From positions 61,462 to 125,461 of the forward strand of contig JASANC010003706.1 in the NCBI GenBank assembly GCA_030248135.1: 64,000 nt of DNA, in the 5' to 3' direction. This stretch comes from Theristus sp. LFF4_11 (taxonomy: Eukaryota > Nematoda > Chromadorea > Monhysterida > Xyalidae). The translations under genes were made by a program, and so were the position numbers. Under the pieces are notes generated by a model that made no database searches, had not been told where the DNA came from, and saw nothing but the letters and a program-made list of their open reading frames with translations. Of the stretch, positions 1-10,701 are shown piece after piece. Every line of letters begins with the position of its first letter. Positions within the stretch are counted from its first letter, which is position 1.

Positions 1-84
1 GGATTACGGTATGCATGCTTTCTGGGCAAACCAAACTCCGCCGCCACAGCAATTTCTGCACAGAAAGCATGCATACCGTAATCC
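1..84. mobile_element. Hairpin MITE, copy 1 (cut by window edge)
   Basis: Bases 1-24 and 61-84 are a perfect 24-bp inverted repeat. The right flank continues with CAACCAATCAGCTGATT, which in the other two copies is part of the stem, so the left part of this copy lies outside the window. The loop shares GCGGAGTTTGG (reverse strand) with copy 2. It sits just upstream of exon 149 of A1, in what the phase-1 acceptor suggests is an intron. Confidence 0.7.
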
Positions 85-148
85 CAACCAATCAGCTGAT
101 TCCCCATAATTAAGAGTTCGACTGTGATACAATCAACATTTTTTTCAG

Positions 149-3100
149 AAAACACAAAACAAGCGTGTGCTTCAGTTGCTGCTTCACCGTCAGCACCGGC
201 CACGAACGATGGCCAGTCATGGTTGAAAGAGTGTCGAACATGCAAACAGAAAGTGCAGAGCATGAATGGAATGCGTTCGCACGTCACCAAGCATCTGCCG
301 ACGGGCGTTCATCGATTCCGGTGCATGTTTCTGTCGAAAGGTAGATATTATGATGCTGAATTGTGAAAATTTACGAAGTTTTGGTGAAACCGTGAATCAT
401 TGCAACGTTGAATTTCATATTTTGCTTACCAGATCCTCTACGCTAACACTCATAAACAAACAAATATCAATTCCAGGTGTGAAACAATGCGACTTCGTTT
501 CGGGGCGTCGCGATCATTTGTTTCAGCACATGAAACGGCAGCATGAGGTTCTACGAGCAGAATGCGACCGGTATGTGCACGTCAATGAAGAGTACGGCAA
601 AATCGAGCAACAATTGATCGTTGAGTATTTCGCGACCGTACGTAGTGATCAGGGCGTGCAGAAAGCACAAGAAAAACAAGCGTCACCGGTTGAACAACCG
701 AAACAAAGAAGACCAAAACGTCCACCAAGCGTGAACGTTAATTCGGCAGTTGATAACTCTGGCTTGACAAAGTCGACGCAACTGAAATCATCAGCAGCCA
801 AGTTGAAGCCAGGGCCGAAGAAACCACCGCATAAACTGTTGAAACCAAGTCATCATAAACTGTTGCCGATCAACAAGAAACGTTACCCGACGACGATAAC
901 GAATGAACGACAACTGGTGTCCTGTGTGAAATGCGGCAAGAAATGCAACTGGAAACCGAATGCTGTTCGTAGTCACGTTCACGTGCATCTGCCGATCAGG
1001 TGTCACACGTATCAGTGCCAATATCAGCTGACTGGTTCGTCGTTCGTTTCGTTTCATTCATTCATTTTATTTCGCAAGAATGCGGGATTCAAAATGAAGG
1101 TTCGTCGTTCGTTTCGTTCTGATTGATTTTGCGAATGCTTTGCCTAAACATGAACCTCAAAACCTTGAAAGATGAACTTTTAAAGACTTTTTCTAAAAAA
1201 ACCGTTTTATATTTTCAGTGAAAAAAAACCTGGATGGTTTCTTGCAGCCTCCAAACGCTGCAAGTTCACCAACAACGCGGTCGTGGGCATTCGTGGGCAT
1301 CTGCAACGTGTACACGGTGTTTCAGATGGCTTCGAAAAGCACTACCGCAACAATCGCAGTGAGATGCAGGCAACCATCGACAAACTCGTCACGCGATGTT
1401 TTCCAACGTTAAACTGGAGCGAGCAGCAAACCACGCTCTGTCAAGGTATGAAAACGGACTTTTGCACGTTGGGCACAGACGCACAAAAAAGCACGCATCT
1501 AACACCACACACACGCGCGCTTGGAGGTTTCCAAACTTTTGGCCGCCATTGTATGTGCAAAGAAAAACGGGGATTTATCATGCCCATTCGCGAGCGAAGC
1601 GCTAGCGGAGCGGACAGCGGATGCAGGCATAATATGGCCCATCTGTCGTTCGCGCTAAAATTCCAAACTTTCTGTGCCTCGCATTGTGAACATAAAAGGA
1701 GCTGAGAATTTTTTCTCCTGCACACAGGTGGATAATCCATAGGTAAGCTGTCTGCAGGAGAAATTTTTTTCGTGGTGACCTTCTGCACACGCTGTGTGCG
1801 CAAAACATCGATTCTGAATAAGCTGTTACTTATTCTTCTCCCCCCCTTTTTTTCGGCCATGTCATAAAATGTGTACGCAGTTTCAGTGATATAAAGAAAA
1901 TTCTGACTATTATGAGAAAAACATTTTCTAGGGTAAAAATCTTTGGGATTTTCAAATTTCGCATTCATTTTTTTCTCTGATGCTTCCCAAGGCTTTAAAT
2001 TTAGCTTGTTTGTACAAAATTACGAAAAATGCTTATTTTGACGTGTATTTGCGATTTCTGCGCGTGAAACAAACCGTTATTTGACAAATAAAACAATTTC
2101 TAGGGGTAACCAACAACGGAGAGTTTGAATTTGATGTTTATTTTTGAAAAAATCAAAGGAATAGTTGTTAAATAACCAAAGTCGTGACGATTTCGGGCAA
2201 ATCGGCCGTGGAAATTGGCGAAATCGGTTCAAAAACAAAAAATGAGAAAGTGGTGTATTCCGGGGTAATTCAATGCGCTGATCACGGATTTCGGGTTAGT
2301 TTTTTTATGTGAGCAACTGTATATACTGAATCGTGACGATTTCGGGCGAATCGGCCGTGGAAATTGGCGAAATCGGTCCAAAAACAAAAAAATGAGAAAA
2401 CGGTGTTTTCCAGGATAATTCAATGCGCTTATTACGGATTTTGTGTTAGTTTTTTCGGCGCTTTCCTATTTTAGCGTAACTTTCCACAAATAGAGTAACT
2501 TTGATATTTTAGCGTAACTTTCAACAAATAAAGTAACTTTGATATTTTAGCGTAACTTTCAACAAATAAAGTAACTTTGATATTTTACCGTAACTTTGAT
2601 ATTTTAGCGTAACTTTCAATATGTTACGCTAAAATAGGATAGGGCTTGGTACTGTCCTATTATAGCGTATCAACATATAAACAGCTCATTTAAAGCTATT
2701 TCAGCCGAGAAACTTTGTAAACCTACGTTATTTTGCACGGAGATTTCAAATTTTGACTTTGTGGGTTACGGTAACGCCCGGTTTGGTCCCAACACGATAT
2801 TAGTTCCGTCAACAATCCACAAACAGCTTGGTAACCGCAACCAAATTAGTGAAACAAGTTACTGTAGATTAGGTTTTTTTTGCATATGGAGATTTCAAAT
2901 TTAAACCTTGTGGGTTACGGTAACACTTCGTTTGGTCTCAACACGATCTTAGTTCCATCAACAACCCACAAACAGCTTGGTAACCGCAACCAAACCGGTG
3001 AAACAAGCTAGATTAAGGTTGTTTTGCTTGGAGATTTTAAATTTAACCTTGTGAGTTACGGTAACACTTCGTTTGGTCTCAACACGATCTTAGTTCCATC

Positions 3101-6100
3101 AACAACCCACAAACAGCTTGGTAACCGCAACCAAACCGGTGAAACAAGCTAGATTAAGGTTGTTTTACAAGCAGATTTTGAATTTCAGCTTTCTGGATTA
3201 CGGTAACGCCTGGTTTGGTCTCAACACGATTTTAGTTCCATGAACAACCCACAAACAGCTTGGTAACCGCAACCAAACAAGTGAAACAAGCTAGATTAAG
3301 GTTGTTTTGCACGGAGATTTTAAATTTAAACCTTGTGGGTTACGGTAACGTCTGGTTTGGTCTCAAAACGATGTTAGTTTTATCAACAACCCATAAACAG
3401 CTTGGTAACCGCAACCGAACCGGTGAATCATGCTATATTAAAATCAACTATGCCATTGAATGTTGAGCAATCATAAAATACGTTGCCTACATAACCTGTC
3501 CTTCAATTGTAAACCAACCGTTTCCAAAAAACGAGAGAGGGGGCGGGGAGAATTTAACAACGACTTGCTTCACGAACACGTAAATAAATTATAAATAAAC
3601 GTAAACAAATAAATTTTTGTATCTTTTTCACGGAAATAAGTTCCTGTTGGGACCAAACCAGGCGTTACCGTAACCCACTAGGTTTAAATTTAAAATCTGC
3701 GTGCAAAACAACACGAATCTAGCTTGTTTCACCGGTTTGGTTGCGGTTACCAAGCTGTTTGTAGATTGTTAGTAGAACTAAGATTGTATTGGGACCAAAC
3801 TAGGCGTTACCGTAATCCAAAAAGGTGAAACTCAAAATCTGCGAGCAAAACAACCCTAATATAGCATGTTTCACCGGTTCGGTTGCGGTTACCAAGCTGT
3901 TTTTGGGTTGTTGATGAAACTAAGATCGTGTTAAGACCAAACAAAGTGTTACCGTAACCCACAAGGTTTAAATTTGAAATCTCCATGCAAAACAATTCTA
4001 ATCTAACTTGTTTCACTAATTTGGTTGCGGTTACCAAGCTGTTTGTGGATTGTTGACAGAACTAATATCGTGTTGGGACCAAACCGAGCGTTACCGTAAC
4101 CCACAAGGTCAAAATTTGAAATCTCCGTGCAAAATAACGTAGGTTTACAAAGTTTCGCGGCTGAAGTAGCTTTAAATGATCTGTTTATATGTTGATACGC
4201 TAAAATAGGACAGTACCAAGCCCTATCCTCTTTTAGCGTAACATATGAAAGAAAGATAGTGTTTTGAGAAAATTTTTGAAAATAATTTTTTTTTTAATAT
4301 TTTTTTGGATTTTTGAAAAAGCGTTTTTTCATGTGAGCAACTCTAGATACTGAATCGTGACGATTTCGGGCGAATCGGCCGTGGAAATTGGCGAAATCGG
4401 TCCAGAAACGAAAAACAAGAAAAGGGTGTTTCCTAGCGTAATTCAATGCGGCGATCACGGATTTTGGGTTAGTTTTTTATGTGAGCAACTCTAGATGCTG
4501 AATCGTGACGATTTCGGGCGAATCGGGCGTGGAAATTAGCGAAATCGGTCCAAAAACAAAAAATAGGAAAATTGTCTAGTCCATAAAAATTCAATGCGCT
4601 AATTACGAATTTTGGGTTAGTTTTTTATGTGAGCAACTCTAGATACTGAATCGTGACGATTTCGGGCGAATCGGCCGTGGAAATTGGCGAAATCGGTCCA
4701 GAAACGAAAAACTAGAAAAGGGTGTTTTCCAGGGTAATTCAATGCACTGATCACGGATTTTGGGTTAGTTTTTTATGTGAACAACTCCAGCTACTGAATC
4801 GTGACGATTTCGGGCGAATCGGCCGTGGAAATTGGCGAAATCGGTCCAGAAACGAAAAACAAGAAAAGGTTGTTTTCCAGGGTAATTCAATGCGCTGATC
4901 ACGGATTTTGGATTAGTTTTTTATGTGAGCAATTCTAGATACCGAATCGTGACGATTTCGGGTCAATCGGCCGTGGAAATTGGTGAAATCGGTCCAGAAA
5001 TGAAAAACAAGAAAATTGTGTTGTCCAGGGTAATTCATTGCGCCGATCACGGCTTTTGGGTCAGTTTTCTTATGTGAGCAATTCTAGGTACTGAACCGTG
5101 AGGATTTCGGGCGAATCGGCCGTAGAAATAGCATAGGCGAAATCGGCCCAAAAACGAAAAATGAAAACCTGAGTTCTCCGGGGTTTAGAAGAATGTGTGA
5201 CCAACGAATTGTGAATTTGGTCCGACCTTCGCGGCTTATGTAAAAGTCAGAATATTATCTAAAAATGCGGGAGACGCATATAAAAGGAGGAATATGGCTT
5301 TGTGTAAGCAGTGAGAGACTTGGCTCGACAACTCTTTTCAAGTTTCTGATGTGGTACACACGGATACAAGTACATAAGAGCCATATTTTTGCGCCGTTTA
5401 TTCACTACCGTATTACCTCTAATAAACCCCCATGGGGGTTTATTTCTTTACCGACTTCTGGGGGTGGGGGTTTATTTTGGGGGGGGGGGGTTATTTACAA
5501 ACAAATTCTAGGGGTGGGGGTTTGTTGAAAATGGCAAAAATACCTTGCATGGCAGGCAAGAAAGTCGCAGAAACTTCTACTTTTCACTGAGATTTCCTTT
5601 TGTAACAGCCTTTTGTAATGAAATTACCACTAACTCATCCCTTTGGGGCCTTTGGTAGCACAATTTCACCAATGTCACTGCATTCAGCCACTGAATTCGC
5701 TAGGTATGTGTTTCAAACAGGTTTCTAATAAACCCCCATGGGGGTTTATTTTGGATGGGGGATTATTTGGAAACTTGTCGAGGGGGTGGGGGTTTTGTTT
5801 TGGGGGGAGTTTAATATGGGGGGGGGGTTAATAGAAGTAATACGGTATTTCGGTTGCACATGTACTTTGTAGACAATTAAAACTTCAACATTTGCGGTAT
5901 TTCGGGCATTTAGCGACCACTAAAACCACTAAAATAACGATCAGACTTCAGATCGCTGATACTGGTTTGCCCAGTACAAAGTGTATCGCAGAGGCATTAG
6001 GGAACGCAAGGTCTCCTTCTGTGGCAAAGGCAACGACTCACGGGACAGACAGTTTATCCTGCCACTAGAGGTAAACAGGCTGAAAATCAACGGAAGACAA

Positions 6101-9100
6101 CACCTTTTTGTCACTGATGCTGGTGTGTACACAGCGATGCGTACGTTAGCAACGATAAAACCACATGAAACAATGTTTTGCAGTCTCTGATTTTTCTGTT
6201 TTTGCACAGAATTTACAGATATTTGATTTACAGAAGTTCTGCACAGAATTTGCACAGAATTTCGCACATGATGTGATTGCGGACTAAACTGGAAAGGACA
6301 GTTAAAAATAATTTTAAAACTGTTTTACACTTTGTAGTACAACAAACGCGGCGCAAAAATATGGCTCTTATGTACTTGTATCCGTGTGTACCACATCAGA
6401 GACTTGAAAAGAGTTGTCGAGCCAAGTCTCTCACTGCTTACACAAAGCCATATTCCTCCTTTTATATGCGTCTCCCGCATTTTTAGATAATGGTTAAATG
6501 TATGACTTATTTTTTTACACGTGTCCCATTGAAAGAGTGTGGCGAAAAATGCGCGTGGGTCAAGAGCGAGTTTTGTGTTGGGGGGTCTTCCCGTAAACAA
6601 GCCAGATTTTCCGTTTAGCCGGTTTCTTCACGTAAACAAATGGTGAATGTTGAATCGGTCACACCAAACTGACATTTTAGTGCCTGCACTTTGACAAACG
6701 GGCGTTTTTAAATCAAATGACGTCATTTTAGTCCGGACACTTCTGAATAAATCCACAATAATAAATTTCAAATTGTAAAGGTAATTGCCATAAATTATTG
6801 GCTGTAGTTGACCAGCGTCAGCTGTGTTTACTGAACCGTTGACTTTCTCAGACACCCGTATGCCAGCGGTTCATGAGCGCCATTTCACCTCGATGCAGCC
6901 GCGCAGACGCGCCGACGACGCGATGACGCCCAAAACGAGCACAGCGCAGGTTCGCTGCCAAAAGTGCAACATGCACTGCAATGCGTACCTCGTCGCGCTG
7001 TCCGGCCATGTTCGCAGTCATATGTCGCCGGATGAACACGCCTTCCAGTGCACTGCGAATGGTGCGTCTTTTTTAATCATATATCAAAAAAAGATTTTGG
7101 TGTGTGCCTTTAAAACAGCGGTAAGATTCGGGAGTTGTTGCATTAAAACGTTTCTGTGTACGAGCAGGATGCGAATACGCAACGAATCGTCAGGATCGCG
7201 CATTGAAGCATGCGACTGAGAAGCATGGCGCCCGAAAAACCGGCGACGTCTTCCGCGAGCAGCCACTCAAGCCGATTCTTCAGCGACTAGTGAAACAGTG
7301 TTTCCCGTCATTCCGCCAGTCCATCAATTCAAACAATGCACTGTCACAGTCGTCAGACAAGTCGCCAACGGAGCGTCGATTGGCTGCGTCAACAGAGACG
7401 CAGGTTTGCCGCAAATGCGCTCACCGGCTTCCGACTGGCGGGCGAGTGCGCTCGTTCGCGGCTGCACACGCCTTGCTGCACACGCGGCCGTCGTTGCATC
7501 GTTACGGGTGTCGAGCGGTCGTGCGAGGTGAACTGCGTCGCTCATTGCATTCGTTCTCTTTATGTTGCTGAATAATGAATGCAACCGCTGTAACTATTGA
7601 TTTTTTGTAGGTCGCCCCTGCGCGTTCACGGCGTCAACCGTGTTACTGATCCGTAAGCACATGCTCAAGCGTCATCCGTCGATGAGTCCAACAGATTTTT
7701 TGACGAAACTCAGCAAAGCGGACGTTATAGCGAGCCCGGCGTTTCACGCTCTTTGCAGCGAGTGCTTTCCGAAACTGCATTCGCCTCCCGCTCGTAGCGC
7801 CGCCCGTCAAAAGATTGCTAAACCGGTTGTGCAACGAGGTTGTTTGCGGCTTTCACAAGTCTTGTACAGTATGAAAGTCTTGACAGGTTCAGAGCTCTGT
7901 TCGAAAAGAGAGGTATGACAATGAACTGTCCGTTGTTTTGAATGACTCGCACTGAACGAACCAACAGAAAGGAGACGCAGGCAGACACTTTTTGACATTT
8001 CAGTTCCATGGTTCACAATTCCTTGCTTCAAGAGTTACATTTTTCAGAGGTTTCAAAATCCACTGAATCAGTCGACATCGTATCGAAAAGCAAAATGTCC
8101 AAGCGATCGTTGTTCCACTCTTGCCGGAGGTGTGGTCAACCAGTTTATTTTGCGTCAGTCAAGTTGCACGTCTTGAAGCATCTGCCGTCCGAACTACACA
8201 AGTACGAGTGTGCTGTGATGTTGGATGGCGGAAAAGGTTCATGTTCACATTGTTAGCCTTCTGTATGATAAAAAACCCTTGATCGTACAAGAAACTATGA
8301 AATAGAAATACCGTATTACCTCTAATAAACCCCCATGGGGGTTTATTTCTTCAGCGACTTCTGGGGGTGGGGGTTTATTTTTTGGGGGGGGGGCTTTATT
8401 TTTGGGGGGGGGGGTTTATTTGGAAACCATTTTTAGGAGTGGGCAAAATGGCAAAAATACCTTCCATGACAGGAAGGAAGTCGCAGAAACTTCTACTCTA
8501 CATAGAAATTTCCTTTTACAACAGCCTTTTGTAATGAAATTACCATTAACTCATCCATTTGGGGCCTTTGGTAGCACAATTTCATCATTTTCACTGCAAC
8601 CAGCCACTGAATTCGCTGGGTATGTGTTTCAAACAGGTTTCAATAATCCCCCATGGGGGATTATTTTTTGGGGGGGGGATTATTTGGAAACTTGTCGAGG
8701 GGGTGGGGGTTTATTTTGGGGGGGGTTAATTTTGGGGGGGTTTAATAGAGGTAATACGGTATACAAAAAATCAGATCAAATTTGATTATGGTGAAGACGT
8801 AACTACATGAATCACACTAATGATTAGAAACGTGCACGCAACAAATATTTTTCAGGAATGCCCAGCAGGCAATGTCCATACACCAGCAACTGTTTCCGTA
8901 AACTGTGTATGGACCATCTATCATCGGTTCACCAGTTGGGCAAGAACGACCACCATTACAGAACCAGGGATGTGTCCCCTGACGCGTTGAGCAGAGCAGT
9001 GGCAGAACTTGTGACAGAGTGTTTCGGCCACTCTCCAGTTGTACCGACGACTGGACCAGCTGAAACGTCAAGTGAGAACAAAACTGTGCTGTCGGATTCA

Positions 9101-10272
9101 CCAGACGATTTCCGTTCAGCAGCGAACAGTCCAGAAATGGACAATCAAACGCGTCCGTCGCCGTGCAAAGCGGTTCCGCAGGCAGTCCATAATGCGGAAA
9201 CGAATGAAGAGCCGTTGTTAGTTCCAGTGGAAGAAACAGCAACGGACATCCGATGCGACATCCGACCGGTGACGAGCTCAGAAAGCACCAGTGGAAACGA
9301 CTGCAAGGATGGCCACACAGAAACAGTTGCAAGTAACCATTCTCAACATGTCACCGATTCTGATGACCGAGCGAAAAATGATGGCTTCACCGCCCAATCA
9401 GTGAGCAGCACAGAAACCACCGTCGAGAACGACAACAAGAATGGCGATACTGAAAAAGTTGCTAATGATGATGGGGAAGATGTCAACGATTCACAGGCTG
9501 CAGCTGACCAGGCGAAGAATGATAGCATGGCCACTGAAGCTGCGCGGCAAAGCATTACACCAGGTCATTCGGTTTAAATTTTTTATATTTCTTTAATGTT
9601 TTTGGCTCAATTAGTTGAAGCCAGTTTCGTGAGATGCGGACAAACACCACGAGTTATGAACGCTGAGGGTTTGCCCAATAAGTGATTGCTAAGACCCGAT
9701 TACATCCTACACTACAACATACCCAACTAGCTGGTTGGTTGATGCATGCATTCTGTGAATGGATTGCTGAGGCGGAGTTTGGTGTGCACAGAATACATGC
9801 ATCACGTGATCACCAACCAATCAGCTAGTTGGGTATGTTTTAGAGTTAGACTATAGGTTTACTTGAAGCACTCAATCGACTTTAAAAATGCCTGACAAAA
9901 ACTTTTTTAGATTGTCCAATGACAGCCGGTGGTCGAAGTGGACCCATTCCGCAGTTACCAAGCGAAATGCTGACTAAAATCGTAGCAACTCTCAAGGATT
10001 CCACGTTGTCCGCTGATCCATCGTTAGGCAGTCACGTTTCTGACGGCGAAAGTCCCAATGAAGAGGAACACAAAGGACGCTGCTCAAGAATGGTTGAGCA
10101 TGGATGCATTGAACCAACTGCAGCTGTCGCCGGTGACTTTGATTCAACGTCGCAAACTGTTGTGCCTGGCTTCAGTCAGAATGTTGTGCACACAGCGGAT
10201 GAGTCGCCGAATTCGTCTCATCTGTGTCAATCCGCGGCAACCATGCCAAACATCTTTGATAGTCTCAGCTAG
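149..10272 (+). CDS. Type A modular zinc-finger protein A1 (5' end outside window)
   Basis: Nine exons can be joined in one frame: 149-340, 477-1034, 1248-1445, 6852-7061, 7168-7527, 7611-7838, 8048-8236, 8856-9563 and 9911-10272, giving about 1,001 residues. Every internal junction is phase 1, and exon 149 also begins in phase 1, so an upstream exon is expected left of the window. It contains five modules. Each has a first finger (C-x2-C, then H-x3-H in four; the fourth module has a looser His pattern), an aromatic-x-C step, the intron, then C-x-aromatic and H-x4-H. Four of the five modules end near a CFP or CFG motif. A Lys/Pro-rich linker lies between modules 1 and 2. Exon 8 has a long acidic Ser/Thr-rich tail with an internal duplication. 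I do not recognise the family; nucleic-acid binding is inferred from the fingers. Intron 3 (5.4 kb) holds most of the local repeats. Confidence 0.72.
2180..2440 (+). repeat. 148-bp satellite, left outer block
   Basis: Two diverged monomers containing CGTGACGATTTCGGGC and GGCCGTGGAAATTGGCGAAA, the same satellite as at 4330-5250. The array is interrupted by the foldback element. Everything lies inside intron 3 of A1. Confidence 0.8.
2463..2620 (+). repeat. 38-bp tandem repeat
   Basis: About four units of TTTTAGCGTAACTTTC plus CAAATAAAGTAACTTTGATA, the last partly shortened. The core TTTTAGCGTAAC is also the terminal sequence of the neighbouring foldback element. Confidence 0.8.
2621..4244. mobile_element. 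Foldback-type element with tandemly repeated arms
   Basis: The ends ATGTTACGCTAAAATAGGAT and its near complement at 4225-4244 begin a long inverted repeat. Both arms are built from units of about 130-150 bp containing GGGTTACGGTAACGC, CACAAACAGCTTGGTAACCG and GTGAAACAAGCTAGATTAAG; the left arm has about five units, the right about three to four in reverse. A unique centre lies at about 3,470-3,640. Long inverted arms made of tandem repeats are the hallmark of foldback elements. No coding frame is seen. Confidence 0.75.
4330..5250 (+). repeat. 148-bp satellite, left inner block
   Basis: Six head-to-tail monomers with a period of about 148 bp, each with ATCGTGACGATTTCGGG, GAATCGGCCGTGGAAATTGG and TTATGTGAGCAA. 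The last monomers are the most diverged, then the sequence passes into the TIR element at 5257. Confidence 0.85.
5257..6491 (+). mobile_element. TIR element, left copy, with nested MITE
   Basis: The ends are inverted repeats of about 150 bp starting ATCTAAAAATGCGGGAGACG. The right end is the complement at 6345-6491. The interior matches the copy at 28657-29697 in reverse. A G-rich MITE (5406-5847) is inserted in it. Short open frames inside the arms are not credible genes. Confidence 0.8.
5406..5847. mobile_element. G-rich TA-flanked MITE, copy 1
   Basis: It starts TACCGTATTACCTCTAATAA and ends in the near complement (one mismatch). It contains two CCCCCATGGGGG palindromes and several runs of 5-12 G. 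It is nested in the TIR element. Confidence 0.85.
8309..8761. mobile_element. G-rich TA-flanked MITE, copy 2
   Basis: Same ends (TACCGTATTACCTC ... GAGGTAATACGGTA) and the same interior as copy 1. It is inserted in the intron that splits the second finger of A1 module 5 (8237-8855). Confidence 0.88.
9717..9838. mobile_element. Hairpin MITE, copy 2
   Basis: The arms ACATACCCAACTAGCTGGTT and its complement at the right end enclose inner arms with ATGCATGCATTCTGTG. The right arm has an extra CACGTGATC. It lies in the last intron of A1. Confidence 0.75.
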
Positions 10273-10701
10273 TAATGTGTTCTTGAACAATTGTCGTGTT
10301 TAATTCGTGCATTTTTGGGAACTCCTTAAAAATATTGTTTTTTATATCACTATAAAGTGCAAGAAAAATTGTGTCTATCATATTTTTTTTCATGCGGAAG
10401 AAAAATGGAGAAAATGTGAAAAGAAGTTTTTTTTATTTTTTGTTTTTTTTTTCGAAAAAAATTATTTGACGTGATCACGTGAACCGCTTGTGATTTCGAG
10501 AGACGAACCAGTTGGTGATTTTGGTACAAGGAAATACCACTCTGGACCGGGAGGCTCTTGCATATCACATGTGGTTCTTCGATCGAACTCCCTGATTGAT
10601 TTAGCACAACTTTGATTTTTGAGTTTTTTTAAATTAAAAAAACAAAAAATGATTTGTTTTTCAACAACCCTAGACGGGCCTGCTGCAGTGTTGCATCGAT
10701 A

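Noticed and set aside
1441..1968. Long minus-strand open frame (175 residues)
   Set aside because: It crosses low-complexity and inverted-repeat sequence, overlaps the A1 exon end and has no family pattern.
4330..5250. CRISPR-like array of regular repeats
   Set aside because: The units are contiguous satellite monomers without unique spacers, in eukaryotic intron sequence.
5265..5528. Coding frames in the TIR element (also 6325-6600, 28597-28884, 29492-29692)
   Set aside because: They arise from the same 150-bp terminal inverted repeat in different orientations and run into G-tracts.
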